A stretch of DNA of 8,920 nt from an uncultured Lachnospiraceae bacterium (GCA_910588965.1 CAJUSO010000052.1:14494-23413); one strand, 5' to 3'. Positions 1 to 7,301 are shown, counted from the stretch's first letter. Made by a program: numbers and translations. Notes: generated by a model not told the origin, from the sequence alone.

Positions 1-881
1 CCATAACGGCCAGGACATCAAACGGCCTGACGGCAACCTGTAAGGTAACGGTGAACCAGCCGTCTGAGCCAGGGGATCCGTCCAAGAATGAGCCAACCAG
101 CATTACATTGAATAAGGATACGCTTACCCTGGATGTCAATGGGACAGAGACCCTGACAGCCACAGTAGCCCCAGCTACAGCAGAAGACCGCAGCGTGTCC
201 TGGTCAACGAACAATGCAAGTGTGGCGGCTGTAACAGGCAGCGGAAAAGTAACGGCGATAGCAAAGGGTGTGGCTACCATAACGGCCAGGACATCAAACG
301 GCCTGACGGCAACCTGTAAGGTAACGGTGAATAAGCCGTCTGAACCAGGAGACCCGTCCGCAAACGAGCCGACCAGCATTACATTAAATAAAGACGCCCT
401 TACCCTGGATGTCAATGGGACAGAGACCCTGACAGCCACAGTAGCCCCGTCCACAGCAGAAGACCGCAGCGTGTCCTGGTCAACGAACAATGCAGGGGTA
501 GCAGCTGTAACGGGCAGCGGAAAAGTAACGGCGATAGCAAAGGGTGTGGCTACCATAACAGCCAGGACATCAAACGGCCTGACGGCAACCTGTAAGGTAA
601 CGGTGAACCAGCCGACTGGATCAGGAGACCCGTCCAAGAACGAGCCGACCAGCATCACATTAAATAAAGACGCCCTTACCCTGGATATCAATGGGACAGA
701 GACCCTGATAGCCACAGTAGCCCCATCCACAGCAGAAGACCGCAGCGTAGCTTGGTCTACCAACAACCCAGAAGTTGCCGTTGTTACAATTGGCGGCAAG
801 GTAACGGCAATTGGGGCAGGTGAGGCTACGATTACAGCAAGGACTTCCAATGGCTTGGCAGAGACCTGTAAGGTAACTGTC
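1..881 (+). repeat. In-frame 276-bp tandem repeats encoding Big_2 domains
   Basis: The period is exactly 276 bp (92 codons): the sequence at position 1 recurs at 277 and again, with one early change, at 553. Units lie at 1-53 (tail), 54-329, 330-605 and 606-881. Units two and three look roughly 90% identical at DNA level by eye, with long identical blocks. Unit four matches unit three in its first half but diverges from about 770 to 860. The copy number upstream of the window cannot be seen, and an assembly could have collapsed copies here. Confidence 0.93.
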
Positions 882-1661
882 CGCAAACGCGAGCTGGCTG
901 CCCAGGAGGCGCTTACGATTTCTGGTGTTTCCTCTTTGGCCTTTAGCAAGTCTGCAACCTTAAAGGTAACTGGCGGAAGCGGCGACGGCGCAGTGACATG
1001 GTCTATTGTATCTGGGAAAGAATATGCAACCATCAATGCCAAGACAGGCAAGGTACTGGCAACCGGCATTGGTACTGTTAAGGTAAAAGCAGTGAAAGCT
1101 GGTGATAGCCAGTATAAAGAGGCAGAGGCAACCTTCCAGTTTAAGGCTGTTATGCCCAAGAAAAATGAAGTGGTTACCGTAAACGGTGCGAAATATAAAG
1201 TTACCGGCACAGCCAAGGGGAAAGAGACGGTAGCTTATGCAGGCGCAACCAATAAGAATATTACAAAAGCTGTAATCCCAGCATCTGTAAAGATTGGCGG
1301 CAAAGCATTTAAGGTAACATCCATAAGCAAGAACGCATTGAAAGGCTATAAGAAGCTGAAGAGCGTAAGCATCCATAAGAATGTAACGGTGATTGGCACA
1401 AGCGCATTCCAGGCCTGTACCGCATTGACGAAGGTTACAATCCCAGCCAATGTGAAGACGGTCGGCATGAATGCATTCAGCCACAGCACCAAGTTAAAGA
1501 GCATTATTGTAAAATCCAAGAAAGTTACCAAGGTAGGGGCAAAGGCATTCAAGGGAATCCATAAGAAAGCCAAGATTAAAGTCCCATCTTCCAAGCTGAA
1601 GCAGTATAAGAAGCTGTTTGGCGGGAAAGGCCAGGCAAAGACGGTAAAGATTACGAAATAG
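1..1661 (+). CDS. Surface/secreted protein with Big_2 Ig-like repeats and BspA-type leucine-rich repeats (5' end outside window)
   Basis: The reading frame is open from base 3, so the gene starts upstream. The GTG at 51 is an internal Val codon inside a repeat, not a start. Visible in order: the tail of one Big_2 (bacterial Ig-like) domain to base 53; three complete 92-residue Big_2 units (54-329, 330-605, 606-881), each opening with a Pro/Gly/Ser linker and carrying motifs such as VSWSTNN and GKVTAI; a fourth, divergent Ig-like domain (about 888-1160, with VTWS and TGKVLATG); then about four BspA/LRR_5-type leucine-rich repeats (about 1320-1585, with AFQACTALTKVTIP-like units) and a Lys-rich tail ending KITK. 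Big_2 and LRR_5 domains are typical of extracellular adhesion or stalk proteins, so a cell-surface or secreted role is inferred. No LPxTG motif or C-terminal membrane helix is visible; a signal peptide and any anchoring domain would lie in the missing N-terminal part. The ligand is unknown. Confidence 0.9.
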   Translation, partial: ITARTSNGLTATCKVTVNQPSEPGDPSKNEPTSITLNKDTLTLDVNGTETLTATVAPATAEDRSVSWSTNNASVAAVTGSGKVTAIAKGVATITARTSNGLTATCKVTVNKPSEPGDPSANEPTSITLNKDALTLDVNGTETLTATVAPSTAEDRSVSWSTNNAGVAAVTGSGKVTAIAKGVATITARTSNGLTATCKVTVNQPTGSGDPSKNEPTSITLNKDALTLDINGTETLIATVAPSTAEDRSVAWSTNNPEVAVVTIGGKVTAIGAGEATITARTSNGLAETCKVTVRKRELAAQEALTISGVSSLAFSKSATLKVTGGSGDGAVTWSIVSGKEYATINAKTGKVLATGIGTVKVKAVKAGDSQYKEAEATFQFKAVMPKKNEVVTVNGAKYKVTGTAKGKETVAYAGATNKNITKAVIPASVKIGGKAFKVTSISKNALKGYKKLKSVSIHKNVTVIGTSAFQACTALTKVTIPANVKTVGMNAFSHSTKLKSIIVKSKKVTKVGAKAFKGIHKKAKIKVPSSKLKQYKKLFGGKGQAKTVKITK

Positions 1662-1673
1662 TGGATGCCAAAA

Positions 1674-1725
1674 GGGGCTGTTGCAAAATAGATGAGCCAT
1701 CATCTGTGGGGCAACAGCCCCGCTT
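1674..1725 (+). terminator. Nested-hairpin terminator of the surface-protein gene
   Basis: An 11-bp perfect stem pairs GGGGCTGTTGC (1674-1684) with GCAACAGCCCC (1711-1721). Inside it is a second perfect 6-bp stem, AGATGA (1690-1695) with TCATCT (1700-1705), on a GCCA loop. The 3' arm is followed by a short T run (GCTTTTAT). It begins 12 bases after the stop codon, as expected for an intrinsic terminator. The T tract is short, so termination efficiency is uncertain. Confidence 0.75.
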
Positions 1726-1739
1726 TTATGCCAAAGGAT

Positions 1740-1793
1740 AGAAAAGAGGGTATCGCCGGATCATCTAATCTGATGATTTTGCGATACCCTCTT
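1740..1793 (-). terminator. Nested-hairpin terminator of the DHH phosphoesterase gene
   Basis: A perfect 13-bp stem pairs 1744-1756 (AAGAGGGTATCGC) with 1781-1793. An inner 6-bp stem, ATCATC (1760-1765) with GATGAT (1772-1777), lies within the loop. Read on the minus strand the hairpin is followed by TTTTC, which gives it a U tract in the direction of the opposing gene that ends at 1864. It therefore forms a convergent terminator pair with the hairpin at 1674-1725. Confidence 0.75.
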
Positions 1794-1863
1794 ATGCCCT
1801 GCTGCCTGGGATGGGCATAGGCGCTGTTTCATTCTCCATGGTGCTGGGGAAGCAGATAGGCCT

Positions 1864-2781
1864 TTACCCAGCCATTTCGCATAACTCATCCAGCATTTTG
1901 GGCAGTTCTGTATCCATGGCTTCGTTGCTGAATTGGCAGGTCCCTACCTTCTTGTGGCCGCCGCCATTGTATTTGAGCATCAGGCTCCCCACGTCCAAAG
2001 CCGCGGTACGGTTCAAGATGCTGTACCCAACGGCTGCCGAGCACCCTTGCCCTCCGCGGCCGCTGACAATCCATGCGGAGATATTCTGTTTGGGATACAT
2101 GCTGTAAATCATAAACCGGTTCCCTGTGTAGATAGGGTCTACCCCGCGCAAGTCTGTGATGATTACATTGCCCCGTACCTGGGTGTGCTGCCTAACCATT
2201 TCTTTGAATTTCTCTGTCTGCTCATTATATACGGCAATCCGTTCTTTTACATCTGGCAGTGCCAGGATTTCTTCTGTGCTCAGCACGCGGCAGGCTTCCA
2301 GAAGCTTTTCCATGAGCTGGTAGTTGGAAATGGAAAATTGCCTCCACCTTCCGAGGCCAGTCCTGGGATCCATCAGGAAACCTACTAGGATCCAGCCAGA
2401 TGGGTCCATTACCTCATCAAACGTTAAATCCCCGGAATCTACTTTATCTACAGCTTCCATCATTTCCGTAAATTGCGGGAACCGTTCTGCACCGCCATAA
2501 TATTCATAGATAATCCTGGCACAGGATGGGGCGATACGGCTCTCACCCTTGTATTTGCCAGCAAGCTGCAGCCTTTCGTGCTCGCTGGAATGGTGGTCGA
2601 ACCAGAGCCCGCAGCCTTCTACATAAGGCACGTTTGCCAGGCAGTCGTCTTCATTAATTTCCACTAACCCATCCTGCAGGTCCTTCGGATGTGCAAATTT
2701 CCAATGGTCAATGATGCCGGCCTCTAAAAGCAGCGCGCCGCATGCCAGGCCGTCAAAATCTGAACGTGTTACTAATCTCAT
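1864..2781 (-). CDS. DHH-family phosphoesterase (exopolyphosphatase/NrnA-like)
   Basis: The predicted protein has 305 residues and no signal peptide or membrane helix, so it is cytoplasmic. DHH-superfamily marks are clear: the N-terminal motif SDFDG (residues 7-11), the signature FDHH (61-64, DHH at 62-64), an Asp-rich VDKVDSGD segment (111-118), and a C-terminal DHHA1-type glycine motif NGGGHKK (272-278). The Asp/His residues in this family bind divalent metal (usually Mn2+) and hydrolyse phosphoester or phosphoanhydride bonds. Known relatives include NrnA-type nano-RNA/pAp phosphatases, c-di-AMP phosphodiesterases and exopolyphosphatases. The substrate cannot be read from the sequence; there is no GGDEF or PAS domain as in GdpP. 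The length fits stand-alone NrnA-like proteins. The start at 2781 is supported by TAAGGAGGG (2788-2796) at good spacing. It lies 148 bp downstream of the kinase stop but has its own candidate extended -10 element. Confidence 0.9.
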   Translation of the reverse strand: MRLVTRSDFDGLACGALLLEAGIIDHWKFAHPKDLQDGLVEINEDDCLANVPYVEGCGLWFDHHSSEHERLQLAGKYKGESRIAPSCARIIYEYYGGAERFPQFTEMMEAVDKVDSGDLTFDEVMDPSGWILVGFLMDPRTGLGRWRQFSISNYQLMEKLLEACRVLSTEEILALPDVKERIAVYNEQTEKFKEMVRQHTQVRGNVIITDLRGVDPIYTGNRFMIYSMYPKQNISAWIVSGRGGQGCSAAVGYSILNRTAALDVGSLMLKYNGGGHKKVGTCQFSNEAMDTELPKMLDELCEMAG

Positions 2782-2838
2782 TCGATTCCCTCCTTAGGTT
2801 ATGTATTTATCTGTCTTCTTTGGCCAGAAGATAAAGCT

Positions 2839-2847
2839 ATTATAGCA
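2839..2847 (-). promoter_or_regulatory. Extended -10 promoter candidate for the DHH gene
   Basis: On the minus strand the bases read TGCTATAAT, a perfect TATAAT with the TGn extension. It is 58 bp upstream of the start codon, in the gap after the kinase gene. No good -35 hexamer lies 16-18 bp upstream, as is usual for extended -10 promoters. No clear terminator was seen after the kinase gene, so read-through from it is also possible. Confidence 0.55.
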
Positions 2848-2929
2848 TTTCCAGGGCAATCTTTCTACTGCTGGATGGAAAATATATGGAATTATAGGTT
2901 CCGGCTGCATCATCCATTGCCGTGGCTTC

Positions 2930-5170
2930 CTATAGGCTGTCGTTGAAAAGGACCTTATGGGTCTGTAAGATCCTGCTGATGGTTTCCAGAAGCAAGGGGA
3001 CGTCAATAGGCTTTGTAAGGTGGGCGTCCATGCCGCTTTCTATGGACAGACGCTTGTCGCTTTCAAAAGCGTTGGCAGACAGGGCCACAATCGGGATATG
3101 CGCAAGGGCCGGCGTATCCAGGCCGCGTATGATCTTGGTGGCCTGCCGCCCGTCCATAATGGGCATTTGGATGTCCATAAGGACAAGGCCATATTCCTCA
3201 GGGGCGGAGCGCTTGATTTTCTCCACGGCGGCCAGGCCGTTTTCCGCAGTGTCCACCAGGAAACCAAGCCCTTCCAGTATCTCAGATTCAATCTCCATAT
3301 TAATCTCATTGTCTTCCACCAGCAAGATTTTGTGGTTCATCAGCTGGGCAATCGTATTGGCTGCATTGCCAGAAGGCTGCAGGGGGACGTCTTGGAGGCG
3401 GAAGCGCAGGATAAATGAAAAGGTGCTGCCATTGCCAGGGCTGCTGTCTACCTTGATATTCCCTCCCATCATCTCCGTCAGGTTCTTGGCAATCGTAAGG
3501 CCGAGGCCTGTGCCGTGGATGCCGCTGAAAGTAGTGTTTTTCTCCCGTTCAAAGGGTTCGAATATGTGGTCTATGAAATCCTTGCTGATCCCGATGCCTG
3601 TGTCTTTGACCACAAATTGGTAGGAAGCGTAATTGTTGGGGAGCTTCTCCAGTTCTGTGATGATGATATCTACATTGCCATCGTTCTGGGTGTATTTTAC
3701 GGCATTCCCTGCCAGGTGGACTAGGACCTGCTTTAATTTATCATGGTCGCAGTAGATATCGCAATGCTTCACGTGGGAGAAATCCAGGGATAGGGAGATA
3801 TTTTTTTCAAATGCCTGGGGAAATATGTCCCGGTATATTTCCTGCATAAGGGTGCGCAGGTTGCATTCGCCTTCTGCGACGCGGACGTCATTGGATTCCA
3901 TCCATGAGATTTCCAGGGCCTTGCCAATCAAATCTAAAAGCTGGCCGCTGGATGCTTCAATTTTATCCAGGTAGCCCAGCAGCGCAGTCTTGTCGAAAAT
4001 ATGCTTCTTGGCAAGGAGCGTATATCCCAGGATGGCATTTAAGGGAGTGCGCATATCATGCGACATATTGGAAAGGAAACTGTTTTTGGCCACAATTGCC
4101 AGGTTGGCGCTGTTTAGGGCTTCTTCTAGCATCTGTTTCTGTTCCATTTCCCTGCGTATCTCATCGTCCACCCGCCGGTATCCCATGACAATCTGGGAGA
4201 TGTGGTCTTTGTTGCCTACATTTACAATGCGCAGCTGGATGTATTGCGTGTCTTTTTTATTTACGATGCGGTAATTGAGGTAGTAAGTCTTTGATTCGGA
4301 TAGCTTCTCACGGATATAGGAGGGGGAGGTGGACTTGTATACCCGCTTGCAGTCTTCCGGATGGACCCATGTCTTGATATAATCTGACGCATACCATTTG
4401 AAGCTGCGGATCTGGTGGATTTCGTCAAATTGGTGGGCGGTGCGGTAGCTAAGCCGGTAAGGCATGATCCGGTCGGTGTCCAGGTCGGCATAGAGGATGG
4501 ATTCATAATTGACGCTGAGGCCTTCGATGACCTCTAGCCGCCGGAGGTGTTCCTGGTTAATCTGTTTCCGTTCCTTGTTATATTCAGCAATCAGGTTCTT
4601 AAGCTGTTCCTCCCGCATAGTATTTTCCCGGAGCAGGACAGTCTGTTCTGAGAGGTGGCGCTTTTTTTTCTCGGTGGCATCGCCTACAAACACATAGAAA
4701 ATATCCCCAAAGGCTTCGCTGTGGATAAAATGGCCATAGTCCTCTACCCAGCGGATGGAGCCGTCCTTGCGCATGATGCGGTACTCGACATAGTCCAAGT
4801 CATATTTGCTGTGGGAAATCTGTTCCCAGATGCTCTTTTCCACATCTTCCAAGTCCTCGGGATAGACAATCCCTTTGAACGTGTTGCCTGTCAGTTCCTG
4901 GAAGTCCTCATAGGTGTCGCACATGAAAATCCGCTGCATGGCTTTATTGGCGTAAATTATCTCTTCGGTGTCATCTGCATGGTAAATAAAAAAGCCGCCA
5001 GGCATCTCATCCATAAACCGTATCATCTGGCAGGCGATTTTGGCGCTTTGCGGATTAATATCAGGGGCTTCTGCCTCTGTGCCTTCTTTGGGTCCAGGCT
5101 CTGCGCTGGGGATGTTCAACAGAGCTATTATGTATTCCATTAAGGTTGGATTTAGTTTTTGTTCATTCAT
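2930..5170 (-). CDS. Cytoplasmic PAS-domain hybrid histidine kinase with C-terminal receiver
   Basis: The protein has 746 residues. It has a PAS/PAC fold at about 50-165 (PAC motif YRIMRKDGSIRWVEDYG), a coiled-coil-like stretch at about 170-215, and a second degenerate PAS-like region at about 215-335. A HisKA domain follows with the H-box SHDMRTPLN (phospho-acceptor His371). The HATPase domain has N-box Asn489 (GNAVKYT), G1 DTGIGIS (523-529) and G2 HGTGLGL (552-558). The receiver domain (about 613-740) has acidic E619/D620, phospho-acceptor Asp666 in LMDIQMP, S698 and K720. All catalytic residues are present. No membrane helix is seen, so it should sense a cytoplasmic signal through its PAS domains. 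No HPt or DNA-binding output domain is present, so the phosphorelay partner must be encoded elsewhere or the receiver must act by protein contact. The start at 5170 is supported by GGAGAG (5178-5183). No response-regulator gene is adjacent in the window. The signal is unknown. Confidence 0.95.
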   Translation of the reverse strand: MNEQKLNPTLMEYIIALLNIPSAEPGPKEGTEAEAPDINPQSAKIACQMIRFMDEMPGGFFIYHADDTEEIIYANKAMQRIFMCDTYEDFQELTGNTFKGIVYPEDLEDVEKSIWEQISHSKYDLDYVEYRIMRKDGSIRWVEDYGHFIHSEAFGDIFYVFVGDATEKKKRHLSEQTVLLRENTMREEQLKNLIAEYNKERKQINQEHLRRLEVIEGLSVNYESILYADLDTDRIMPYRLSYRTAHQFDEIHQIRSFKWYASDYIKTWVHPEDCKRVYKSTSPSYIREKLSESKTYYLNYRIVNKKDTQYIQLRIVNVGNKDHISQIVMGYRRVDDEIRREMEQKQMLEEALNSANLAIVAKNSFLSNMSHDMRTPLNAILGYTLLAKKHIFDKTALLGYLDKIEASSGQLLDLIGKALEISWMESNDVRVAEGECNLRTLMQEIYRDIFPQAFEKNISLSLDFSHVKHCDIYCDHDKLKQVLVHLAGNAVKYTQNDGNVDIIITELEKLPNNYASYQFVVKDTGIGISKDFIDHIFEPFEREKNTTFSGIHGTGLGLTIAKNLTEMMGGNIKVDSSPGNGSTFSFILRFRLQDVPLQPSGNAANTIAQLMNHKILLVEDNEINMEIESEILEGLGFLVDTAENGLAAVEKIKRSAPEEYGLVLMDIQMPIMDGRQATKIIRGLDTPALAHIPIVALSANAFESDKRLSIESGMDAHLTKPIDVPLLLETISRILQTHKVLFNDSL

Positions 5171-5238
5171 AATAATACTCTCCGTTGCCAGACATCTTAT
5201 CGGCTGCCTTTTAGGCTCATAAAATGTGTTCTAACAGT

Positions 5239-5256
5239 TCAGAAACTACTTTCTGA
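5239..5256. promoter_or_regulatory. Perfect 7-4-7 palindrome, candidate operator of the kinase gene
   Basis: TCAGAAA (5239-5245) and TTTCTGA (5250-5256) form a perfect inverted repeat around a 4-bp spacer. It begins two bases downstream of the -10 element at 5258-5263 (minus strand), so it covers the predicted start of transcription at about 5251. This is a typical place for a repressor operator. It could also form a small hairpin at the 5' end of the transcript. The binding protein is unknown. Confidence 0.45.
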
Positions 5257-5257
5257 T

Positions 5258-5266
5258 ATTATAACA
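5258..5266 (-). promoter_or_regulatory. Extended -10 promoter of the hybrid kinase gene
   Basis: The minus strand reads TGTTATAAT, a perfect TATAAT with the TGn extension, in an AT-rich stretch. It is 88 bp upstream of the kinase start codon. The expected -35 position has no recognisable hexamer. Confidence 0.6.
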
Positions 5267-5280
5267 TATAATTAAGGGAT

Positions 5281-5435
5281 TTGCTAGTGCAGCGTAAAAT
5301 AAATAAAGGGTTATATTGTAGGGGACGCACTGCAAGTGCAAGCTGTTGGATAGAAGGGAGGCAGGGGAAGATGCTTACGGCCCGTGCCCTAGAAATGCGC
5401 AGGATGCCCAGGCGCGGAAGGCGTCTTTTCGCAAG
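5281..5435. other. Non-coding GC-rich intergenic stretch, possibly structured
   Basis: This part of the 538-bp gap (5171-5708) lies upstream of the kinase promoter and before the inverted-repeat element. Frames through it give Arg- and Cys-rich or otherwise unnatural proteins with no family resemblance and no good ribosome-binding site, so I see no gene. It has several short self-complementary segments: GCACT-GCA-AGTGC near 5327-5339, and an AAGATGC/GCGTCTT pairing (one G-U) that would close a loop from about 5369 to 5427 and is followed by TTTTC. These could be parts of a plus-strand RNA, but none is strong enough alone. Confidence 0.3.
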
Positions 5436-5595
5436 TATTACTCCGGCGGTTAAATGTCGACGAATTTTACGCAGAATAAATTTCCATCTGCAAGGCGGAA
5501 GAAGGCGGCGTAGCGGGGCTACGTCAACGGATGACAACGCGGCAAATGGAAATTTAGGCAAGTAAAAACGTCGATATTTAACCGCCGGAGTAATA
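5436..5595. repeat. 160-bp nested inverted-repeat element (MITE-like or structured RNA)
   Basis: The outer arms are 5436-5470 and 5562-5595. They match perfectly over the first 20 bases (beginning TATTACTCCGGCGG), then with one mismatch, six more matches and a small length difference. A second symmetric stem, 5478-5491 with 5542-5555 (AAATTTCCAT against ATGGAAATTT, then TGC/GCA after one C/A mismatch), lies within. The centre is an 8-bp hairpin 5507-5514/5518-5525 (CGTAGC-GGG-GCTACG core). The whole element therefore folds end to end. It has TA at both ends (TA-TTACTCC...GGAGTAA-TA), which would fit insertion at a TA dinucleotide as by IS630/Tc1-type transposases; because TA is palindromic it may instead just be the end of the arms. 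It carries no transposase and no convincing ORF. It sits after the helicase terminator and upstream of the kinase promoter. Confidence 0.8.
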
Positions 5596-5640
5596 GGTTG
5601 GCAATAGGAGGTTTTATGGTAGGCTGGCACGGCCTAAGGG

Positions 5641-5685
5641 ATAAAAATAAGGCGCATCGGCAGCTGGCAGCTGCCGGTATGCGCC
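5641..5685 (-). terminator. Intrinsic terminator of the DEAD-box helicase gene
   Basis: GGCGCAT (5651-5657) pairs with ATGCGCC (5679-5685), and CGGCAGCT (5658-5665) with AGCTGCCG (5669-5676) on a GGC loop, with a 2-nt bulge at 5677-5678. On the minus strand the hairpin is followed by TTATTTTTAT. It lies 23 bp beyond the helicase stop codon. Confidence 0.88.
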
Positions 5686-5708
5686 TCTGGCTTGTTCTGT
5701 GGGCAAGC

Positions 5709-7301
5709 CTATTTTTGGTTTGCAGGCTCAATGTTGATGCTTTTGCCTTTGATTTTGGAATCGCTCATGGCCTGCAGGATTTCCTTGCCATATTCCCTTG
5801 GGACTTCTACGAACGTATACTTGTCATACATGTCGATTGCCCCCACGAGCCGGCCAGGGATGCCGGATTCCCCAGCGATGGCGCCTAAGATGTCTCCAGG
5901 CTTGACATGCTGCTTCTTGCCGATATTGATAAAGAGCCTTACCATGCCTTCTTCTGCGCCGGTATCGCCGAATTCAAAATTCTCAAAGCTGTTGGAAGGG
6001 CTTTCTTCGTTGCCGCGGAGTGCAAGCTTCAGGAAGGCGGCAGCGATATCCATGGTGGTGTAATCCGCTTCGTTGACTTGGGCTTCAATCATGTCCACCA
6101 TTGCGCTCAGGTCTTCTTCTTCAATCACGGTATCAATATGGTCCATAATCTTTTCCAGCTTCACTTGCTCTACGTCTTCCATGCTGGGGATTTTCTGGGC
6201 TAAGATCTTCGTCTTGCAGTAACGCTGGATATCTTTTAGCTTGTAAACCTCTTTGCCTTTCACAAAGGTGAAGGAACGGCCCGTCTTGCCGGCACGGCCC
6301 GTCCTGCCGATACGGTGCACATAGTACTCGTCATCCTGGGGGAGGTCAAAGTTAAACACGGCCTCTACATCGTCTACGTCGATGCCCCTGGCGGCCACAT
6401 CAGTGGCCACTAGGATTTCCGTGCGGCCGTTGCGGAAATTATTCATGACCCGGTCGCGCTGTACCTGCTTCATGTCGCCATGCAGCCCTTCTGCAAAATA
6501 CCCGCGTCCCTGCAGCGCATGGACAAGCTCATCCACCATACGCTTGGTGTTGCAGAAAACCAGGGAGAGCTTGGGGTCGTATACATCCAGCAGGCGGCTT
6601 AAGACCTCCACCTTGTCCTTGCGCTTGACGTCGTAATAATACTGCTCAATGCTGGGCACGGTCAGTTCTTTCTTCACGACCTTAATGGTGACAGCTTCTT
6701 TCTGGTATTTCTTGGTGATTTCCAGGATAGGCTTGGGCATGGTGGCAGAGAAAAGAACCGTCTGTCGTTCCTCTGGGATGTATTCCAAGACAGTTTCAAT
6801 GTCTTCGCGGAATCCCATGTTCAGCATCTCATCGGCCTCATCCAGCACGATAGTGTTGACAGATTCGCATTTGATGGTCTTCCGCCTCAGGTGGTCCATG
6901 ACGCGCCCAGGGGTCCCGATGATAATCTGTGTGCCGCCTTTTAAGGAACGGATCTGCTTTACGATATCCTGGCCGCCGTAGACTGGCAGGATTTTGATGC
7001 CGTGCATGTATTTCGCAAGGCTGCGGATTTCCTCTGCTACCTGGATGGCCAATTCCCGGGTAGGGCAGAGGACGATGGCCTGCGTCTTTTTGTTCTTAGG
7101 GTCTACCTTCATCAGGAGGGGGATGCCAAAGGCTGCTGTTTTGCCAGTCCCGGTCTGTGCCTGCCCGATGACGTCCAGGCCTTCCATGACCATAGGGATG
7201 GCCTTGCTCTGGATGGGCGTGGTCTCTTCAAAGCCCATTTCACGGATCCCTTTTAATATTTGCGGGTGTAGGTTTAATTCGTCAAATTTTATTGTCTCCA
7301 T
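5709..7301 (-). CDS. DEAD-box ATP-dependent RNA helicase with DbpA-type RNA-binding domain (CshA/DeaD-like)
   Basis: The protein has 530 residues with every canonical superfamily 2 motif: Phe6 and Q motif TPIQ (28-31), Walker A AQTGTGKT (48-55), PTREL (80-84), TPGR (130-133), DEAD (154-157), SAT (185-187), ARGID (304-308) and HRIGRTGR (329-336). An acidic linker (about 370-450) leads to a C-terminal domain at about 453-526 that looks like the DbpA/CsdA RNA-binding fold (RLFINIGKKQHVKPGDILGAI, continuing to the FVEVP strand). Such enzymes use ATP to unwind short RNA duplexes in ribosome assembly, mRNA decay or cold adaptation. The arrangement fits DeaD/CshA-like proteins; the exact role (rRNA maturation or degradosome) cannot be decided from the sequence, so no symbol is given. 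The start at 7301 has AAAGGA (7307-7312). It is transcribed alone, with a strong promoter upstream and a strong terminator downstream. Confidence 0.96.
   Translation of the reverse strand: METIKFDELNLHPQILKGIREMGFEETTPIQSKAIPMVMEGLDVIGQAQTGTGKTAAFGIPLLMKVDPKNKKTQAIVLCPTRELAIQVAEEIRSLAKYMHGIKILPVYGGQDIVKQIRSLKGGTQIIIGTPGRVMDHLRRKTIKCESVNTIVLDEADEMLNMGFREDIETVLEYIPEERQTVLFSATMPKPILEITKKYQKEAVTIKVVKKELTVPSIEQYYYDVKRKDKVEVLSRLLDVYDPKLSLVFCNTKRMVDELVHALQGRGYFAEGLHGDMKQVQRDRVMNNFRNGRTEILVATDVAARGIDVDDVEAVFNFDLPQDDEYYVHRIGRTGRAGKTGRSFTFVKGKEVYKLKDIQRYCKTKILAQKIPSMEDVEQVKLEKIMDHIDTVIEEEDLSAMVDMIEAQVNEADYTTMDIAAAFLKLALRGNEESPSNSFENFEFGDTGAEEGMVRLFINIGKKQHVKPGDILGAIAGESGIPGRLVGAIDMYDKYTFVEVPREYGKEILQAMSDSKIKGKSINIEPANQK

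Noticed and set aside
51..53. GTG as the start of the surface-protein gene
   Set aside because: The frame is open to the left edge and encodes the end of another Big_2 repeat. The same GTG recurs in frame at the end of each following unit.
960..1484. Minus-strand 174-residue frame inside the surface-protein gene
   Set aside because: Cys- and aromatic-rich antisense shadow of a clear Big_2/LRR coding frame; no ribosome-binding site.
2922..3623. Plus-strand 233-residue frame opposite the kinase
   Set aside because: It is antisense to the conserved receiver and HATPase motifs, and its Ser/Arg-rich composition is typical of a shadow frame.
5259..5630. Minus-strand 123-residue frame across the inverted-repeat element
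   Set aside because: It spans both arms of the palindrome, has unnatural composition and no ribosome-binding site, and overlaps the kinase promoter.
5598..5888. Plus-strand frame with AGGAGG four bases before an ATG at 5616
   Set aside because: The spacing is short, the frame runs through the helicase terminator hairpin and then antisense into the helicase gene, and the protein has no recognisable features. The AGGAGG is probably chance.
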